A stretch of DNA of 64,000 nt from Commensalibacter intestini A911 (GTDB lineage Bacteria > Pseudomonadota > Alphaproteobacteria > Acetobacterales > Acetobacteraceae): NCBI RefSeq assembly GCF_000231445.1, contig NZ_AGFR01000003.1, positions 744,001-808,000 on the forward strand, in the 5' to 3' direction. A model generated the notes under the pieces. The model saw only the letters and a list, made by a program, of their open reading frames with translations, ran no database searches and was not told the origin of the DNA. Positions 47,515-57,678 of the stretch are shown one piece after another. A program made the translations under genes and the position numbers. Numbering within the stretch: the stretch's first letter is position 1; each line of letters begins with the position of its first letter.

Positions 47515-48243
47515 TTATTTATTTTGAGATATGGAATAAAACTCAAAAGCATCTTGGATATCGATCTTTACTTGAGCTAGTTTTTCTTGCTGTTCGGTAT
47601 CTTGTCCCCATAGTTCAGCTTGTACGATTTCATCAAGATGAGCAGCTTCAAAAGCTTGCTCGACAGAAAGTCTTCCTTCTTTTAACGCAATTGTTAAAAA
47701 TATACTGCCTAATAGAGGAACGGTGACTGCAAAATAGGTAAGTTCTGTATCATTTAAATTAGAAAGATAATCTTTAAAAAATGCTATGACTTCCTCTGTC
47801 TGCGTAATCGGCATAATCCCATGTTGGATTTTTAGCTTGATGTTGAATCGTTCTTCAGTCCATTGAACTAAAGGCATCCATTGTTCTTGCTGTCTGGTGG
47901 CTAATGTTTTTGGAGTATCTGTGTGATAACAAAGCAAATCTCCATTTACATAAGGTAACAAAGCATGAATATATGTTTCACGAGCAGGAGCAATTTTTTC
48001 AATCATCGTGCCTACAATTCGTGTGATAGGTAAGAGATCAAAAGAGAAAGGATCTCCTTTTTTCTCTCCTGCTTTTTCCCATTCTGCAGCAATTTTTTTA
48101 GCTAATGATTCACTTTGGACATAAAGCGTTGTTTTTTTAGGCAGCTTTACAGGGCGTTCATCCAGCAATATTTGATAGCCTTGATCATCATGAGTAATAC
48201 GCACAGAGTCCCAAAAACGACGTGATTTAATGATTCCATTCAT
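47515..48243 (-). CDS. ATP12-family F1-ATPase assembly chaperone
   Basis: Chaperone thought to bind the alpha subunit of F1 during ATP synthase assembly, shared by mitochondria and alphaproteobacteria. RRFWDSVRI at the start, ILLDERPVKLPKKT near residue 30 and IVGTMIEK followed by YVNGDLLCYHTD near 100 are family sequences. The 242 residues are typical. It follows the AsmA-like gene by about 50 bases and may be the last gene of the rarA-rluC-asmA transcript. Confidence 0.9.
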   Translation of the reverse strand: MNGIIKSRRFWDSVRITHDDQGYQILLDERPVKLPKKTTLYVQSESLAKKIAAEWEKAGEKKGDPFSFDLLPITRIVGTMIEKIAPARETYIHALLPYVNGDLLCYHTDTPKTLATRQQEQWMPLVQWTEERFNIKLKIQHGIMPITQTEEVIAFFKDYLSNLNDTELTYFAVTVPLLGSIFLTIALKEGRLSVEQAFEAAHLDEIVQAELWGQDTEQQEKLAQVKIDIQDAFEFYSISQNK

Positions 48244-48294
48244 AATGATCTTTTATCCTTTATAATAACCATCTCGTTATTTTTGAGAAATCGC

Positions 48295-50448
48295 TTAAGG
48301 ATTTCTGGCTTTATTTAATGCCCCGTCACAATAATTCGTTGGTGCAATATTTTTACTAAGCGTGTTAATGTTTAATGAGAATACTTTATTTTTATTTCTC
48401 TCAAACGTTGTATAGGGCTTGGAAAGTGTCCCCCCAACACGTAATGGTGCAGATGCGCTAATTACCCCGAGCCTTACATCTGGGATAAAATGAAAGTCCA
48501 GTGTTTGTCCTGGAATATTAAACGTCCCTTGCCCATTTAATGCAAACTGATCGGTTTGTAATGTTAACGTATCAAAATATAAACGATTTTGATTAATTTG
48601 AGTGCGAAGTGCTAAACATTCTGTAGATAGTGATTTTTTTAATGGCAATGTTGCTGCGGCTTGACCAATATAGTGTTTCAGCCCTTCTGCTTCCAATTTT
48701 CCATCAACGCCTGATAATCCGAGTTTCCCTGTAAGATTATGTTGCCATTCTTGCCAAGAATTGCCTTTGGTATAGAACGTGCCGATAGCAGTCATTTGTC
48801 CAGAATAGACATTCGCAATATCAAAATAATCTTCTAACCATTTCATAGGGAAAGAGGCATTATTAATTTTTACAACAAGTGTAGATGGATCTTCTTTGAT
48901 GGAATAGAAAACATCCCCTTTAATTACGCTCTGTTTATTTGATAATAGGAGTTGCGTTAATGAAAGCGCTTTATTTTTCCATTCTATATTTGAAGAGAAA
49001 TTATCAAAATTAAGCTGATTAATTTTAACGCGATTACTTTTTAATTTTCCAACAGTTCCAACTTTGAATAAATCTTCTTTATTTAGATTTTTAAAAAATG
49101 AAAATGTTAAAGGAAATGGTGTGAAAATTTTTCCTGTATAAATAATATTTTGCGCATTAAGGTTTCCTACTCCTTGGTAAAGCTGATTATAATTTAATAG
49201 ATTTAATTTTATGGCTAAAGAAGGATCTTTTCCGCCAACCGTACCATCAAGTTGTAAATTATAAGTTTCAGAAGATAGATTACCTGCAATCGGAAGTGAT
49301 TTATCTGTTTGAGACAAGAGTGTATCTTGTAATGTTTTTAATTGTCCAAGATGCCCTGACCAACGAAACATCCCGCCAGAAAATTGCCCTACAATTTGGG
49401 TATTTACATCAGAATTTAAATCATTTGCGATAATTTCTGTGCTGGTTAATTGTAAGTCAGCAGGCAAGAAGTCTGCATTAATCTTTCCAGTATGAAGCTG
49501 TAAAAGATCAATTTGCGGTTTGCCTTGTGGATCACTCTCTTTGGATACATCTTTAATTGATGCACTAAGCGTTATATTCTCTACTGCAGGTAAATTTGCA
49601 TGTGGAAAAAGTTGATTTAAATCATTGAGATTTAAAATTGTTCCGCGAGCAATAATATCATATCCTCTTGCATTAACGAGGCTTTTTAAAGTCCCACTAA
49701 CCCTGATATTACCTATATTTTGATCGCGTACATATTCGGTTAAATTAACTTGGAACTTAGCCGGATTTGATATTGGACTATCACTATCTAATAATTCATC
49801 AAGATGACTTAGTCTGCCTGAAATAGAAAAGTCTGCCTGATGATGAGAGCCAGTAATATTAAATCTTACTTTATTGGTTTCAAGTTGGCTCAGCTCTGCT
49901 TGTTTAAATAAAAGATGCGTGTTTTTATGAGTATATGCATCATCATACCAACAATTAACATCGTCTAATTGGAAGTTATTAAACTGCCATTTCCATTTGT
50001 GATGTGTGAACTTTGATGAATCTGCCTGAAGAGTATCACTCTTCGGGGTTTCAATGGGTTGTAAATCCCAATTTTTTTGTCCTTGCTCGTTTCGTTCTAA
50101 ATGAATTTGGACATGTGAGAGTTGAATAGATCTAAAATGAATTTTTCTTTGCCATAATGACCATAAATTCAAGTCAGCTTTTAAATGTCCAGCTGTAATA
50201 AAATTAGGATTCTTTCCTCCTGGCATATTAGACAAAGTAATTTTCGAGGCTTGAATTTCTGGCCAAGGAAAAAAATGGATATCTAGGTTTTGTAGCGCAA
50301 GCTTACGCCCTGTTTGTTTTTCGATATTACTATATAATTGATCTAAAATCATTTTACGATCAACCAAGTGATCCACAGCGAATAGACTGCCTCCTACAAG
50401 GCAGATTAAAATACCACAACTTCCTAAGATAACCTTTTTTTTACTCAT
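48295..50448 (-). CDS. AsmA-family protein
   Basis: Large envelope protein anchored by one N-terminal helix (ILGSCGILICLVGGSLFAV) with most of the chain in the periplasm. The AsmA N-terminal pattern QTGRKLALQNLDIHFFPWPEIQASKITLSN and the C-terminal LGLSGVDGKLEAEGLKHYIGQA plus LRVGGTLSKPYTTFE define the family. The length of 717 is typical. AsmA-like proteins are now linked to lipid transfer between membranes; the precise role here is unknown. The start overlaps the rluC stop by four bases. Confidence 0.87.
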   Translation of the reverse strand: MSKKKVILGSCGILICLVGGSLFAVDHLVDRKMILDQLYSNIEKQTGRKLALQNLDIHFFPWPEIQASKITLSNMPGGKNPNFITAGHLKADLNLWSLWQRKIHFRSIQLSHVQIHLERNEQGQKNWDLQPIETPKSDTLQADSSKFTHHKWKWQFNNFQLDDVNCWYDDAYTHKNTHLLFKQAELSQLETNKVRFNITGSHHQADFSISGRLSHLDELLDSDSPISNPAKFQVNLTEYVRDQNIGNIRVSGTLKSLVNARGYDIIARGTILNLNDLNQLFPHANLPAVENITLSASIKDVSKESDPQGKPQIDLLQLHTGKINADFLPADLQLTSTEIIANDLNSDVNTQIVGQFSGGMFRWSGHLGQLKTLQDTLLSQTDKSLPIAGNLSSETYNLQLDGTVGGKDPSLAIKLNLLNYNQLYQGVGNLNAQNIIYTGKIFTPFPLTFSFFKNLNKEDLFKVGTVGKLKSNRVKINQLNFDNFSSNIEWKNKALSLTQLLLSNKQSVIKGDVFYSIKEDPSTLVVKINNASFPMKWLEDYFDIANVYSGQMTAIGTFYTKGNSWQEWQHNLTGKLGLSGVDGKLEAEGLKHYIGQAAATLPLKKSLSTECLALRTQINQNRLYFDTLTLQTDQFALNGQGTFNIPGQTLDFHFIPDVRLGVISASAPLRVGGTLSKPYTTFERNKNKVFSLNINTLSKNIAPTNYCDGALNKARNP

Positions 50449-51422
50449 TTTTTAGTCCGAATAGCTGATTTGTCATTTGGAACAGAAAATCCCAAATGTT
50501 CAAAAGTTTCCTTCATATGTGGAGGTAAAGCTGCTTCTACGAGTAATCTCCCTCCTGATGGATGGGGCATATCCAATTGACGCGCATGTAAATGTAACCT
50601 TTGAGAGAAGCCGTCCATAAAAGGCATTTCTTTATTGTATTTTTTATCGCCTAAAATAGGCGCTTTCATTTCTGCACAATGAACACGAAGTTGATGCATC
50701 CTTCCTGTTAGCGGGTATAACTCAACCAGAGCCAATTTTCTTGCTGCAAAATCTTTAACTTCATATTCTGTGATAGCACGTTGTGCTTCTTTGTTTTTTG
50801 CATCCGCAGCTTCTATATGAGAGCCATTTTGATATTCGACTTTTAACAAAGGCAAATCAATACGACCACTCAGAGGAGACGGACGGCGTGTGGTAATTGC
50901 CCAATAAGTCTTCTTCATATCACGACTTCTGAATGCAGCGGCTAATTTTGCAGCAGCAGCAGGATGGCGTGCAATTAATAAAAGACCAGAGGTATCTTTA
51001 TCAAGGCGGTGCACCAAAGATGGGCGATATTTACTATCAAATTGTAAGGCTTCTAATATTCCATCAATATGGTTGGTAACGTTACTCCCTCCTTGAACGG
51101 CAATGCCAGAGGGTTTGTTAATGACAAATAAATCATCATCTTGATAAATGATCCATTCTTTTAACTGTTTTGCCATTTTTGGATCAATTTGTTGAGGTTG
51201 TTTTGCTTTGACAGGATCTACTTCAACCATTGGGAAACGTACGGTTTCCCCTTCTTTTAAATGTGTGGATGCTTGGGCTCTCTTACCATTGACGCGGATT
51301 TGTCCTGTACGACATAATTTTTGAATCATGCCTTGGGTTATATTAGGATTTTGTCGCTTGATCCAACGATCTAACCTAACATCGCCATCTTCTTTTTGAA
51401 TTGAAATATGTAAAATTTTCAT
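50445..51422 (-). CDS. rluC: Ribosomal large subunit pseudouridine synthase, RluC/RluD type
   Basis: Converts specific uridines of 23S rRNA to pseudouridine. An S4 RNA-binding domain lies at about residues 10-70 (RLDRWIKRQ ... KLCRTGQIRVNGKR). The catalytic Asp is in HRLDKDTSGLLLIAR near 138, followed by the C-terminal LTGRMHQLRVHC. The length of 325 is normal. It overlaps rarA and asmA by four bases on each side, so the three are one operon. RluC versus RluD is less certain than the class. Confidence 0.9.
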   Translation of the reverse strand: MKILHISIQKEDGDVRLDRWIKRQNPNITQGMIQKLCRTGQIRVNGKRAQASTHLKEGETVRFPMVEVDPVKAKQPQQIDPKMAKQLKEWIIYQDDDLFVINKPSGIAVQGGSNVTNHIDGILEALQFDSKYRPSLVHRLDKDTSGLLLIARHPAAAAKLAAAFRSRDMKKTYWAITTRRPSPLSGRIDLPLLKVEYQNGSHIEAADAKNKEAQRAITEYEVKDFAARKLALVELYPLTGRMHQLRVHCAEMKAPILGDKKYNKEMPFMDGFSQRLHLHARQLDMPHPSGGRLLVEAALPPHMKETFEHLGFSVPNDKSAIRTKK

Positions 51423-52753
51423 ACAGAACGCTTTTTTCTTATTTGATTCCAGTGGGATAATCGTTGAGCGATCGTTTCCTCTACGCCACGATTAGTCGGT
51501 GTGTAAAATTGTTGACGTTGCATTTCATCAGGAAAGTAGTTCTGACCAGAGAAGCCTTCTTCTGTATTATGGTCATATTCATATCCTTTCCCGTATCCTA
51601 GGTCTTTCATCATTGTCGTTGGCGCATTTAAGATATGTGCAGGAGGCATAAAACTTCCTGTTTTTTTGGCAACTGCTCTGACTTCGTTATAGGCTTTATA
51701 AACAGAATTCGATTTTGGAGCCGTGGCTAAGTAAACAACAAGCTCAGCCAAAGCGACTTCCCCTTCTGGTGATCCAAGACGTTCATAAGTTTCCCATGCA
51801 GCAATTGCTAGTGTTAATGCATTTGGCGATGCAAGTCCAACATCTTCTGCAGCAAAGCGTGTTAATCGACGTGCAATATATCTGGGATCCTCACCACCTT
51901 CTAGCATTCGTGCAAACCAATAGAGTGCAGCATCAGGATCAGAACCTCTTAAGGATTTATGAAGGGCAGAGATTAAATTATAATGTCCATCTCGATTGCG
52001 GTCATATAGACTGGCTCTACGACTTAAAATACGAGTTAGGTCTTTACTATCTAAAATGGCATTTTTAGCATGTAAAATAATTTGCTCGACCATATTGAGT
52101 AAGTAACGTCCGTCCCCATCTGCCATAGATATTAAGTCTGTACGTGCACTGTTGGATAAAGGAAGTTGCCGATTTAACTGTTGTTCTGCTCGTGTTAAAA
52201 GGAGCTCTAGAGCGGTTTCATCTAATCTTCGTAAGACTACAACCTGACATCTTGATAAAAGCGCACTATTGAGCGTAAAAGATGGATTTTCAGTGGTTGC
52301 ACCAATAAGGATAATGGTGCCATCTTCTACAACGGGTAAAAAGCCATCCTGTTGAGCTCTGTTAAAGCGATGTATTTCATCTACAAATAATAAAGTGCTT
52401 TTACCAGAATGATTTCGAAAACGGGTAGCTTCATCAAATGCTTTTTTAAGGTCACTTACCCCTGAAAAAATAGCTGAGATTTGAATGAAATGTAAATTAA
52501 TTTCTTGGGCTAAAATTCGGGCAATGGTTGTTTTTCCTGTGCCAGGATTTCCCCAAAGGATCAAACTAGATAACGAATGATGCTCTAACATATTCGTTAA
52601 GATACCATCTTCACCTAGTAAGTGATCTTGTCCGATAACCTCTTTTAGGGTCTTAGGACGTAAAACATCAGCCAAAGGTGCATGCTCTTTGGCTGATGTC
52701 ATAGTAGATGAAGACTTTTTATCAAAGTCATTATCAGAACCAAACAGATCCAT
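51419..52753 (-). CDS. rarA: Replication-associated recombination protein RarA (MgsA)
   Basis: AAA+ ATPase related to clamp loaders that acts at stalled replication forks. Walker A GNPGTGKTT is at about residues 68-76, Walker B FVDEIHRFNR near 123 and the sensor ENPSF follows. The C-terminal tetramerisation part has SLRGSDPDAALYWFARMLEGGEDP and LGYGKGYEYDHN, both conserved. The length of 444 is normal. It is first in a tight rarA-rluC-asmA set. Confidence 0.96.
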   Translation of the reverse strand: MDLFGSDNDFDKKSSSTMTSAKEHAPLADVLRPKTLKEVIGQDHLLGEDGILTNMLEHHSLSSLILWGNPGTGKTTIARILAQEINLHFIQISAIFSGVSDLKKAFDEATRFRNHSGKSTLLFVDEIHRFNRAQQDGFLPVVEDGTIILIGATTENPSFTLNSALLSRCQVVVLRRLDETALELLLTRAEQQLNRQLPLSNSARTDLISMADGDGRYLLNMVEQIILHAKNAILDSKDLTRILSRRASLYDRNRDGHYNLISALHKSLRGSDPDAALYWFARMLEGGEDPRYIARRLTRFAAEDVGLASPNALTLAIAAWETYERLGSPEGEVALAELVVYLATAPKSNSVYKAYNEVRAVAKKTGSFMPPAHILNAPTTMMKDLGYGKGYEYDHNTEEGFSGQNYFPDEMQRQQFYTPTNRGVEETIAQRLSHWNQIRKKRSV

Positions 52754-52811
52754 TAAAGACTTATCCAGTTTTGATTTTTAAAAGCACAAAAATATTCATA
52801 GATAAACTAGA

Positions 52812-53066
52812 TTATTGTGCGTGAACATTACCATAAGATGCAGCACCAAGGCCTGGGCAGCTACAAGGAGATCCCAATGGAACAGGATAAGGAGTGCTGC
52901 ATGAATACATGCCCGCTTTACATGCTGTACCATATCCAGCTTTTGACTCTGTTCCTGGTGCTACTGGGGTGCCAGCAGTTCCAGTACATGCTGCCAACAA
53001 TAAGAGTGTTCCTAATAATGAGGATTTAATCCCAAAGAGGATTGTTTTTTTATTATTCATGGACAT
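52812..53066 (-). CDS. Small cysteine-rich lipoprotein, unknown function
   Basis: An 84-residue protein with a lipoprotein signal: charged start, hydrophobic stretch and LLAAC lipobox with the lipid-bearing Cys at residue 27. The mature part is short, rich in Gly, Pro and Ser, and has four more cysteines at about 49, 56, 68 and 70, including CSCPGLG. GGAG lies seven bases before the first ATG. Small lipoproteins with this C-terminal pattern occur in acetic acid bacteria as I remember, but I know no function. It lies between rarA and the DnaA-box region. Confidence 0.75.
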   Translation of the reverse strand: MSMNNKKTILFGIKSSLLGTLLLLAACTGTAGTPVAPGTESKAGYGTACKAGMYSCSTPYPVPLGSPCSCPGLGAASYGNVHAQ

Positions 53067-53403
53067 TTTATACTCCGTTTTAAATAAAATTTTGGACTAT
53101 TAATAATTAAGATACCATATAAATTCATCTATAAATAAAAGATTTTTCATTTTTCTGTGTCTTTTTTATGAATAAATTCTATACTTCAAAGTTATCCACA
53201 TTTTCGGGGATAAGCCTGAGGACTAGCCTGTGTATGACAAAAGAATAAGCATAGAATAAATTGTATAAAAAATAAAAAAAAGATGCAAGTTTCTAAAAAA
53301 TAACATTTTTTTGTATATATTAAAAAATGAATAATAAAATTTTTATAATTTTATAGTGTAACTTTAATAATATTTGAATGAGCTATTATAAAAGGATATT
53401 TAA
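53067..53403. other. AT-rich intergenic region with DnaA-box-like sites
   Basis: These 337 bases hold no convincing gene. A perfect DnaA box, TTATCCACA, is at 53192-53200, and two weaker sites in opposite orientation are at 53205-53213 (7 of 9) and 53229-53237 (8 of 9 against the relaxed pattern). From about 53240 to 53380 the sequence is extremely AT-rich and could melt easily. That layout is origin-like. It also contains the promoters of the two flanking divergent small genes. Whether it is oriC or a minor DnaA-binding site cannot be settled here. Confidence 0.45.
53192..53200 (+). promoter_or_regulatory. Perfect DnaA box
   Basis: TTATCCACA equals the high-affinity DnaA box consensus. I noticed no other exact intergenic copy in the window. 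It lies in the AT-rich gap between two small unknown genes, about 31 kb from dnaA. Confidence 0.7.
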
Positions 53404-53781
53404 GTGAAAAAGATACTATTTACGAGCTTGTTGTTAGGATCATGCTTCATAATAAGCCCAGCTTTTTGTCAACAAAATGATGCAAAGGCAATTGAGTTCT
53501 TGGAGCCTCATTTGCAAACGATGTTTCAAGTATTGAATACGAAACCTGATACTATTAGTACAACTTGTATGGATAGCTTAAAAAAATTACGTTCTTTTAA
53601 AGAGAAATTGGCAAAAGAAATGAATAGCTCAGATGTTCAGAGTGAAATTAATGCCACGATTTTAAGAACGTTATATACAAACTCGATACAATTTTGCGAT
53701 ACAGATGTGCAAGATATTTGTAGTCATCGAGTAGAGCCACCTATTCGTAAGGTATGTAAAGAATTATCTTCACAAAACTAA
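53404..53781 (+). CDS. Small secreted protein, unknown function
   Basis: A 125-residue protein beginning with GTG, preceded by AAAGGA at a good distance. A clear signal peptide covers about the first 22 residues (MKKILFTSLLLGS ... PAFC). The mature part is mostly helical and charged, with four cysteines near residues 55, 98, 106 and 118 that could form two disulfides. I recognise no domain. It is alone between the DnaA-box region and the xfp terminator. Confidence 0.65.
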   Translation: MKKILFTSLLLGSCFIISPAFCQQNDAKAIEFLEPHLQTMFQVLNTKPDTISTTCMDSLKKLRSFKEKLAKEMNSSDVQSEINATILRTLYTNSIQFCDTDVQDICSHRVEPPIRKVCKELSSQN

Positions 53782-53806
53782 AAAAGGGAAGATTTTATCT
53801 TCCCTT
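53782..53806 (-). terminator. Terminator between the secreted-protein gene and xfp
   Basis: AAGGGAAGAT and ATCTTCCCTT pair perfectly around TTT. On the minus strand the stem is followed by a T-tract, so it mainly ends the ackA-xfp transcript; it may also serve the convergent plus-strand gene. Confidence 0.8.
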
Positions 53807-53830
53807 CCTTAATTAGTATACTAAAGCTAA

Positions 53831-56185
53831 CTAGTTCCAAGTCCAGTTACGGATTTCAGGCATATCGTGACCATATTCACGAATATAGCGTTTATGTTCA
53901 ACAAGTTTATCACGAACCATTTGGTTAATATAAGCAACTTTTGAGCTATTTTTAGCTGTTCGGTTAACAATATTAGAAACCAAGTTGAAACGATCTACAT
54001 TGTTCAAGACAACCATATCGAATGGGGTTGTTGTTGTTCCCTCTTCTCTAAAGCCGTGAACATGGAAGTTTTTAGCATTCGTTCTTTTGTAAACCAAAGA
54101 ATGAATAAGTTGTGGATATCCATGATAAGCAAAAATCACAGGTTTATCTTTAGTGAATAATGAGTCAAAGATACCATCCGATAATCCATGAGGATGTTGT
54201 GAAGGTGCAGATAAAGTCATTAAATCCACAACGTTTACAAAACGTACTTTTAATTCTGGCATATGTTCATGCAAGATTTTAACAGCAGCTAGAGCTTCCA
54301 TTGTTGGAACGTCACCTGCACAAGCAAGAACCACATCAGGTTCATGCCCTTTATCATTACTTGCCCATTCCCAAATACCAACACCTTCAGTACAATGTTT
54401 GATTGCAGCATCCATGCTGAGCCATTGTGGTTGAGGTTGTTTACCAGCCACGATAACGTTAACACGGTTTGTTGTACGTAAGCAGTGATCAGTTACATAT
54501 AGTAATGTGTTTGCATCGGGTGGAAGGTAAATGCGGCTAATATCTGGTTGTTTTCTAACCACGTGATCGATAAATCCAGGATCTTGATGGCTGAAACCAT
54601 TATGATCTTGTCTCCAGACGTGGGAAGTTAACAAGAAGTTTAATGAAGCAATCGGTCTACGCCATTCAACTTCTCTTGCACCATCAATCCATTTAGCATG
54701 TTGATTTACCATAGAATCTACAATATGGATGAAGGCTTCGTAACAAGAGAAGAAACCATGACGTCCTGTTAATAGATACCCTTCTAACCAACCTTCGATG
54801 GTATGTTCGCTGAGGATTTCCATAACTTGACCTTCATGAGCTAAATGGTCATCGAAGTCAAAGATTTCAGCGTTCCACGCACGGTTTGTGACTTCTAATA
54901 CGTCATTTAGACGGTTAGAGTTATTTTCATCAGGAGATAATACTAAGAAGTTATTTCTATTTTCTTTAACAACATCGCGAAGATAACTACCTAAAGTACG
55001 GGTTGATTCTGCTTCATCTTTACCAGGTGCGCTAACATTTAATGCATATTCAGTAAAGTCAGGTAAAATGAGTGCCTTTTTAATAGCACCACCATTACTT
55101 TGAGGAATAGCACTCATCCGTTTGTTACCAACTGGATTTAATGCAGCAATTTCAGGGCGTAATTTACCAGCTTCATCGAAAAGTTTTTCTGGATGATAGC
55201 TTTTCATCCATTCTTCTAGCAATGGTAAATGACCAGGTTTGGTTAAATCACCAAATGGGACTTGGTGAGCACGCCAGAAATCTTCAACTTTTTTACCTTC
55301 AATGGTTTTTGGACATGTCCAGCCTTTTGGACTGCGCAAGACAATCATTGGCCACATTGGGCGATCGGTTTTATTATGCTCTCTGGCATCTTTTTGGATT
55401 TTTTTGATTTTATCAAAAGCTTCGTCAAATGCCACAGCCATTTTTTGATGCATTTCGTTTGGATCATGACCTTCAACAAAGATAGGTTCATGACCATAAC
55501 CACGCATTAAATTAGCAAGTTCATCATGAGAGATACGAGCAAGAACAGTTGGATTTGCAATTTTATATCCGTTTAGATGTAAAATTGGTAAAACTGCTCC
55601 ATCTGTTTTTGGATTAACAAATTTATTACTGTGCCATGATGCTGCCAAAGGACCTGTTTCAGCTTCACCATCGCCGATGATACAAGCAACGATTAAATCA
55701 GGGTCATGGAATATTGCACCATAAGAGTGAGATAAAGAGTAACCAAGCTCACCACCTTCGTGGATAGAACCAGGAGTGGTTGGTGCTGCATGACTTGGGA
55801 TACCACCTGGGAAAGAGAACTGTTTAAACAGTTTTTGCATTCCGGCTTCATCTTCAGTTACATCAGGGAAGAGTTCGCTGTAGGTTCCTTCCATATATGT
55901 TGCTGCAACAACACCAGGAGCTCCATGGCCAGGACCTGCGACATATAAAACGTTTACGTCACGATTTTTAATGATACGATTTAAATGTAAATAAATGAAG
56001 TTTAATCCTGGAGTAGTTCCCCAATGCCCTAATAAACGAGGCTTTGTATGTTCCAGTTTTAAAGGTTCGCGAAGTAGAGGATTCTTCATTAAATAGATTT
56101 GCCCAACAGACAAATAATTGGCAGCGTGCCACCATTTATTAAATAGTTCTACTTCTTTTTCAGATAAAGGCGTCTTACTCGTCAT
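53831..56185 (-). CDS. xfp: Xylulose-5-phosphate/fructose-6-phosphate phosphoketolase
   Basis: Thiamine-diphosphate enzyme that splits xylulose 5-phosphate (or fructose 6-phosphate) with phosphate into acetyl phosphate and an aldose phosphate. The N-terminal [25 protein letters not shown] and the cofactor motif [19 protein letters not shown] near residue 166 are conserved. The length of 784 is normal. It is downstream of ackA on the minus strand with an 87-base gap, so acetyl phosphate made here can be turned to acetate and ATP by AckA. Confidence 0.97.
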   Translation of the reverse strand: MTSKTPLSEKEVELFNKWWHAANYLSVGQIYLMKNPLLREPLKLEHTKPRLLGHWGTTPGLNFIYLHLNRIIKNRDVNVLYVAGPGHGAPGVVAATYMEGTYSELFPDVTEDEAGMQKLFKQFSFPGGIPSHAAPTTPGSIHEGGELGYSLSHSYGAIFHDPDLIVACIIGDGEAETGPLAASWHSNKFVNPKTDGAVLPILHLNGYKIANPTVLARISHDELANLMRGYGHEPIFVEGHDPNEMHQKMAVAFDEAFDKIKKIQKDAREHNKTDRPMWPMIVLRSPKGWTCPKTIEGKKVEDFWRAHQVPFGDLTKPGHLPLLEEWMKSYHPEKLFDEAGKLRPEIAALNPVGNKRMSAIPQSNGGAIKKALILPDFTEYALNVSAPGKDEAESTRTLGSYLRDVVKENRNNFLVLSPDENNSNRLNDVLEVTNRAWNAEIFDFDDHLAHEGQVMEILSEHTIEGWLEGYLLTGRHGFFSCYEAFIHIVDSMVNQHAKWIDGAREVEWRRPIASLNFLLTSHVWRQDHNGFSHQDPGFIDHVVRKQPDISRIYLPPDANTLLYVTDHCLRTTNRVNVIVAGKQPQPQWLSMDAAIKHCTEGVGIWEWASNDKGHEPDVVLACAGDVPTMEALAAVKILHEHMPELKVRFVNVVDLMTLSAPSQHPHGLSDGIFDSLFTKDKPVIFAYHGYPQLIHSLVYKRTNAKNFHVHGFREEGTTTTPFDMVVLNNVDRFNLVSNIVNRTAKNSSKVAYINQMVRDKLVEHKRYIREYGHDMPEIRNWTWN

Positions 56186-56272
56186 TTTATTTACGTCCTA
56201 TTAATTATAAATTACAAATGATTAAACAATTAACGTCAAAATGTATCAAAGTCGCATCCTGGCTCTAAAAGG

Positions 56273-57484
56273 TTACTTTTTAGCGAATTTTAAGACCTCC
56301 TGAAGCATAATAAGTTCTTCATTTGTAGGAATTGTTTGAACTAAAATTTTACTCTCTGGCGTACTGAATAATTGTTTGCCAGCTTTGTTAGCCTCTTCAT
56401 TAAAGCGCACTCCTAACCATTCTAAAGCTTTACAGACTTCAGATCTTAATTCAGGAGAGTGCTCACCTATACCAGCTGTGAAAACCAACCCATCAATGCC
56501 TTGTAATGAAGCACTTAAACGGCCAATTTCACCAACTAGTCTATAAATAAACAAATCAAGCGCTTGTTTCGCGTTTTCGCGTTTTGCACCATTTGTATTT
56601 ATTTCGCTCATAATATCGCGCATATCGCTTGAAATATCAGAAATGCCTAATAAACCTGATTTTTTCCAAATAACATTTTCAATTTCATCAGGTGATAGTT
56701 TTTCTTCTTGCAGCATATATAAAATAATCGCTGCATCGATATGCCCGGTACGTGTCCCCATGACTAAGCCATCTAATGGGGTAAAACTCATTGAAGTATC
56801 AACACATTTACCATTTTCAATTGCGGTAACGCTTGCACCGTTTCCTAAATGGGCAACAACAAGTTTTCCTGTTGCTAATGGTGATTTTTCTTCTTGTAAA
56901 TGTTGTACGATATATTGATAAGATAAACCATGGAACCCATAGCGTCTTACACCTTTATCAAAATATTTTCTGGGTAATGCAAAGCGTTTTGCATAATCAG
57001 GCATAGTTGAATGAAAGGCGGTATCAAAACAAGCAACTTGTGCGATATCTGGGCTTTTATCCAACATAACCCGCATTGCAGATAGGCTTGCAGGTTGGTG
57101 TAAAGGAACAAATGGGGTTAATGCTTTTAAGTCTTCATATACTTTTTCATTAACTAAAGCTGGGGCAGAATATTCTGAACCACCGTGAACGACACGATGG
57201 CCGATACCAACAATTTTATCATCGCCTAGATGGCCGAATAACCATTCAATTGTTTCATCGAAAAGCGCGTCTCTAGCTGAAGCTTTGAAGAGTTCTGGGT
57301 CTGTCCAATTTTTTTCGAAAAGAACCTCTTTTTTATTATTTTTAATTATAAGATGAGGTTTTTTAGTTCCTATTCCTTCTAGCAACCCATTGGCGCTAGT
57401 GATAAATTCATTTGCAGTTTCACGATAAAGAGAAAATTTAAGACTAGAAGAACCTGCATTAATAATTAGTATTGAATCAGCCAT
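56273..57484 (-). CDS. ackA: Acetate kinase
   Basis: Reversible transfer of phosphate between acetyl phosphate and ADP. It has the opening ILIINAGSSSLKFSLY, HRVVHGG, ACFDTAFHSTMP, VAHLGNGASVTAI and FTAGIGEHSPE, all family signatures of the ASKHA fold. The length of 403 is normal. A 194-base gap upstream should hold the promoter for ackA-xfp. No phosphotransacetylase gene is present beside it, which suits a partnership with phosphoketolase. Confidence 0.97.
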   Translation of the reverse strand: MADSILIINAGSSSLKFSLYRETANEFITSANGLLEGIGTKKPHLIIKNNKKEVLFEKNWTDPELFKASARDALFDETIEWLFGHLGDDKIVGIGHRVVHGGSEYSAPALVNEKVYEDLKALTPFVPLHQPASLSAMRVMLDKSPDIAQVACFDTAFHSTMPDYAKRFALPRKYFDKGVRRYGFHGLSYQYIVQHLQEEKSPLATGKLVVAHLGNGASVTAIENGKCVDTSMSFTPLDGLVMGTRTGHIDAAIILYMLQEEKLSPDEIENVIWKKSGLLGISDISSDMRDIMSEINTNGAKRENAKQALDLFIYRLVGEIGRLSASLQGIDGLVFTAGIGEHSPELRSEVCKALEWLGVRFNEEANKAGKQLFSTPESKILVQTIPTNEELIMLQEVLKFAKK

Positions 57485-57678
57485 TCACGAAAACCTTACT
57501 AGAAAAGTGTATTATATCTAGAGTATATTCAATAACAGTGAAGAGCTATTAAGAGTTCGAAAATTTACTTTATTTATAACAAAATAATTGTAGTCCAAAC
57601 TCCTAATCTCTATTCTGTTATTATCTTGTGATCATGATGGAACTTTATTTCATTTTTGTCAAAAGTTTCTTGGCAAAA

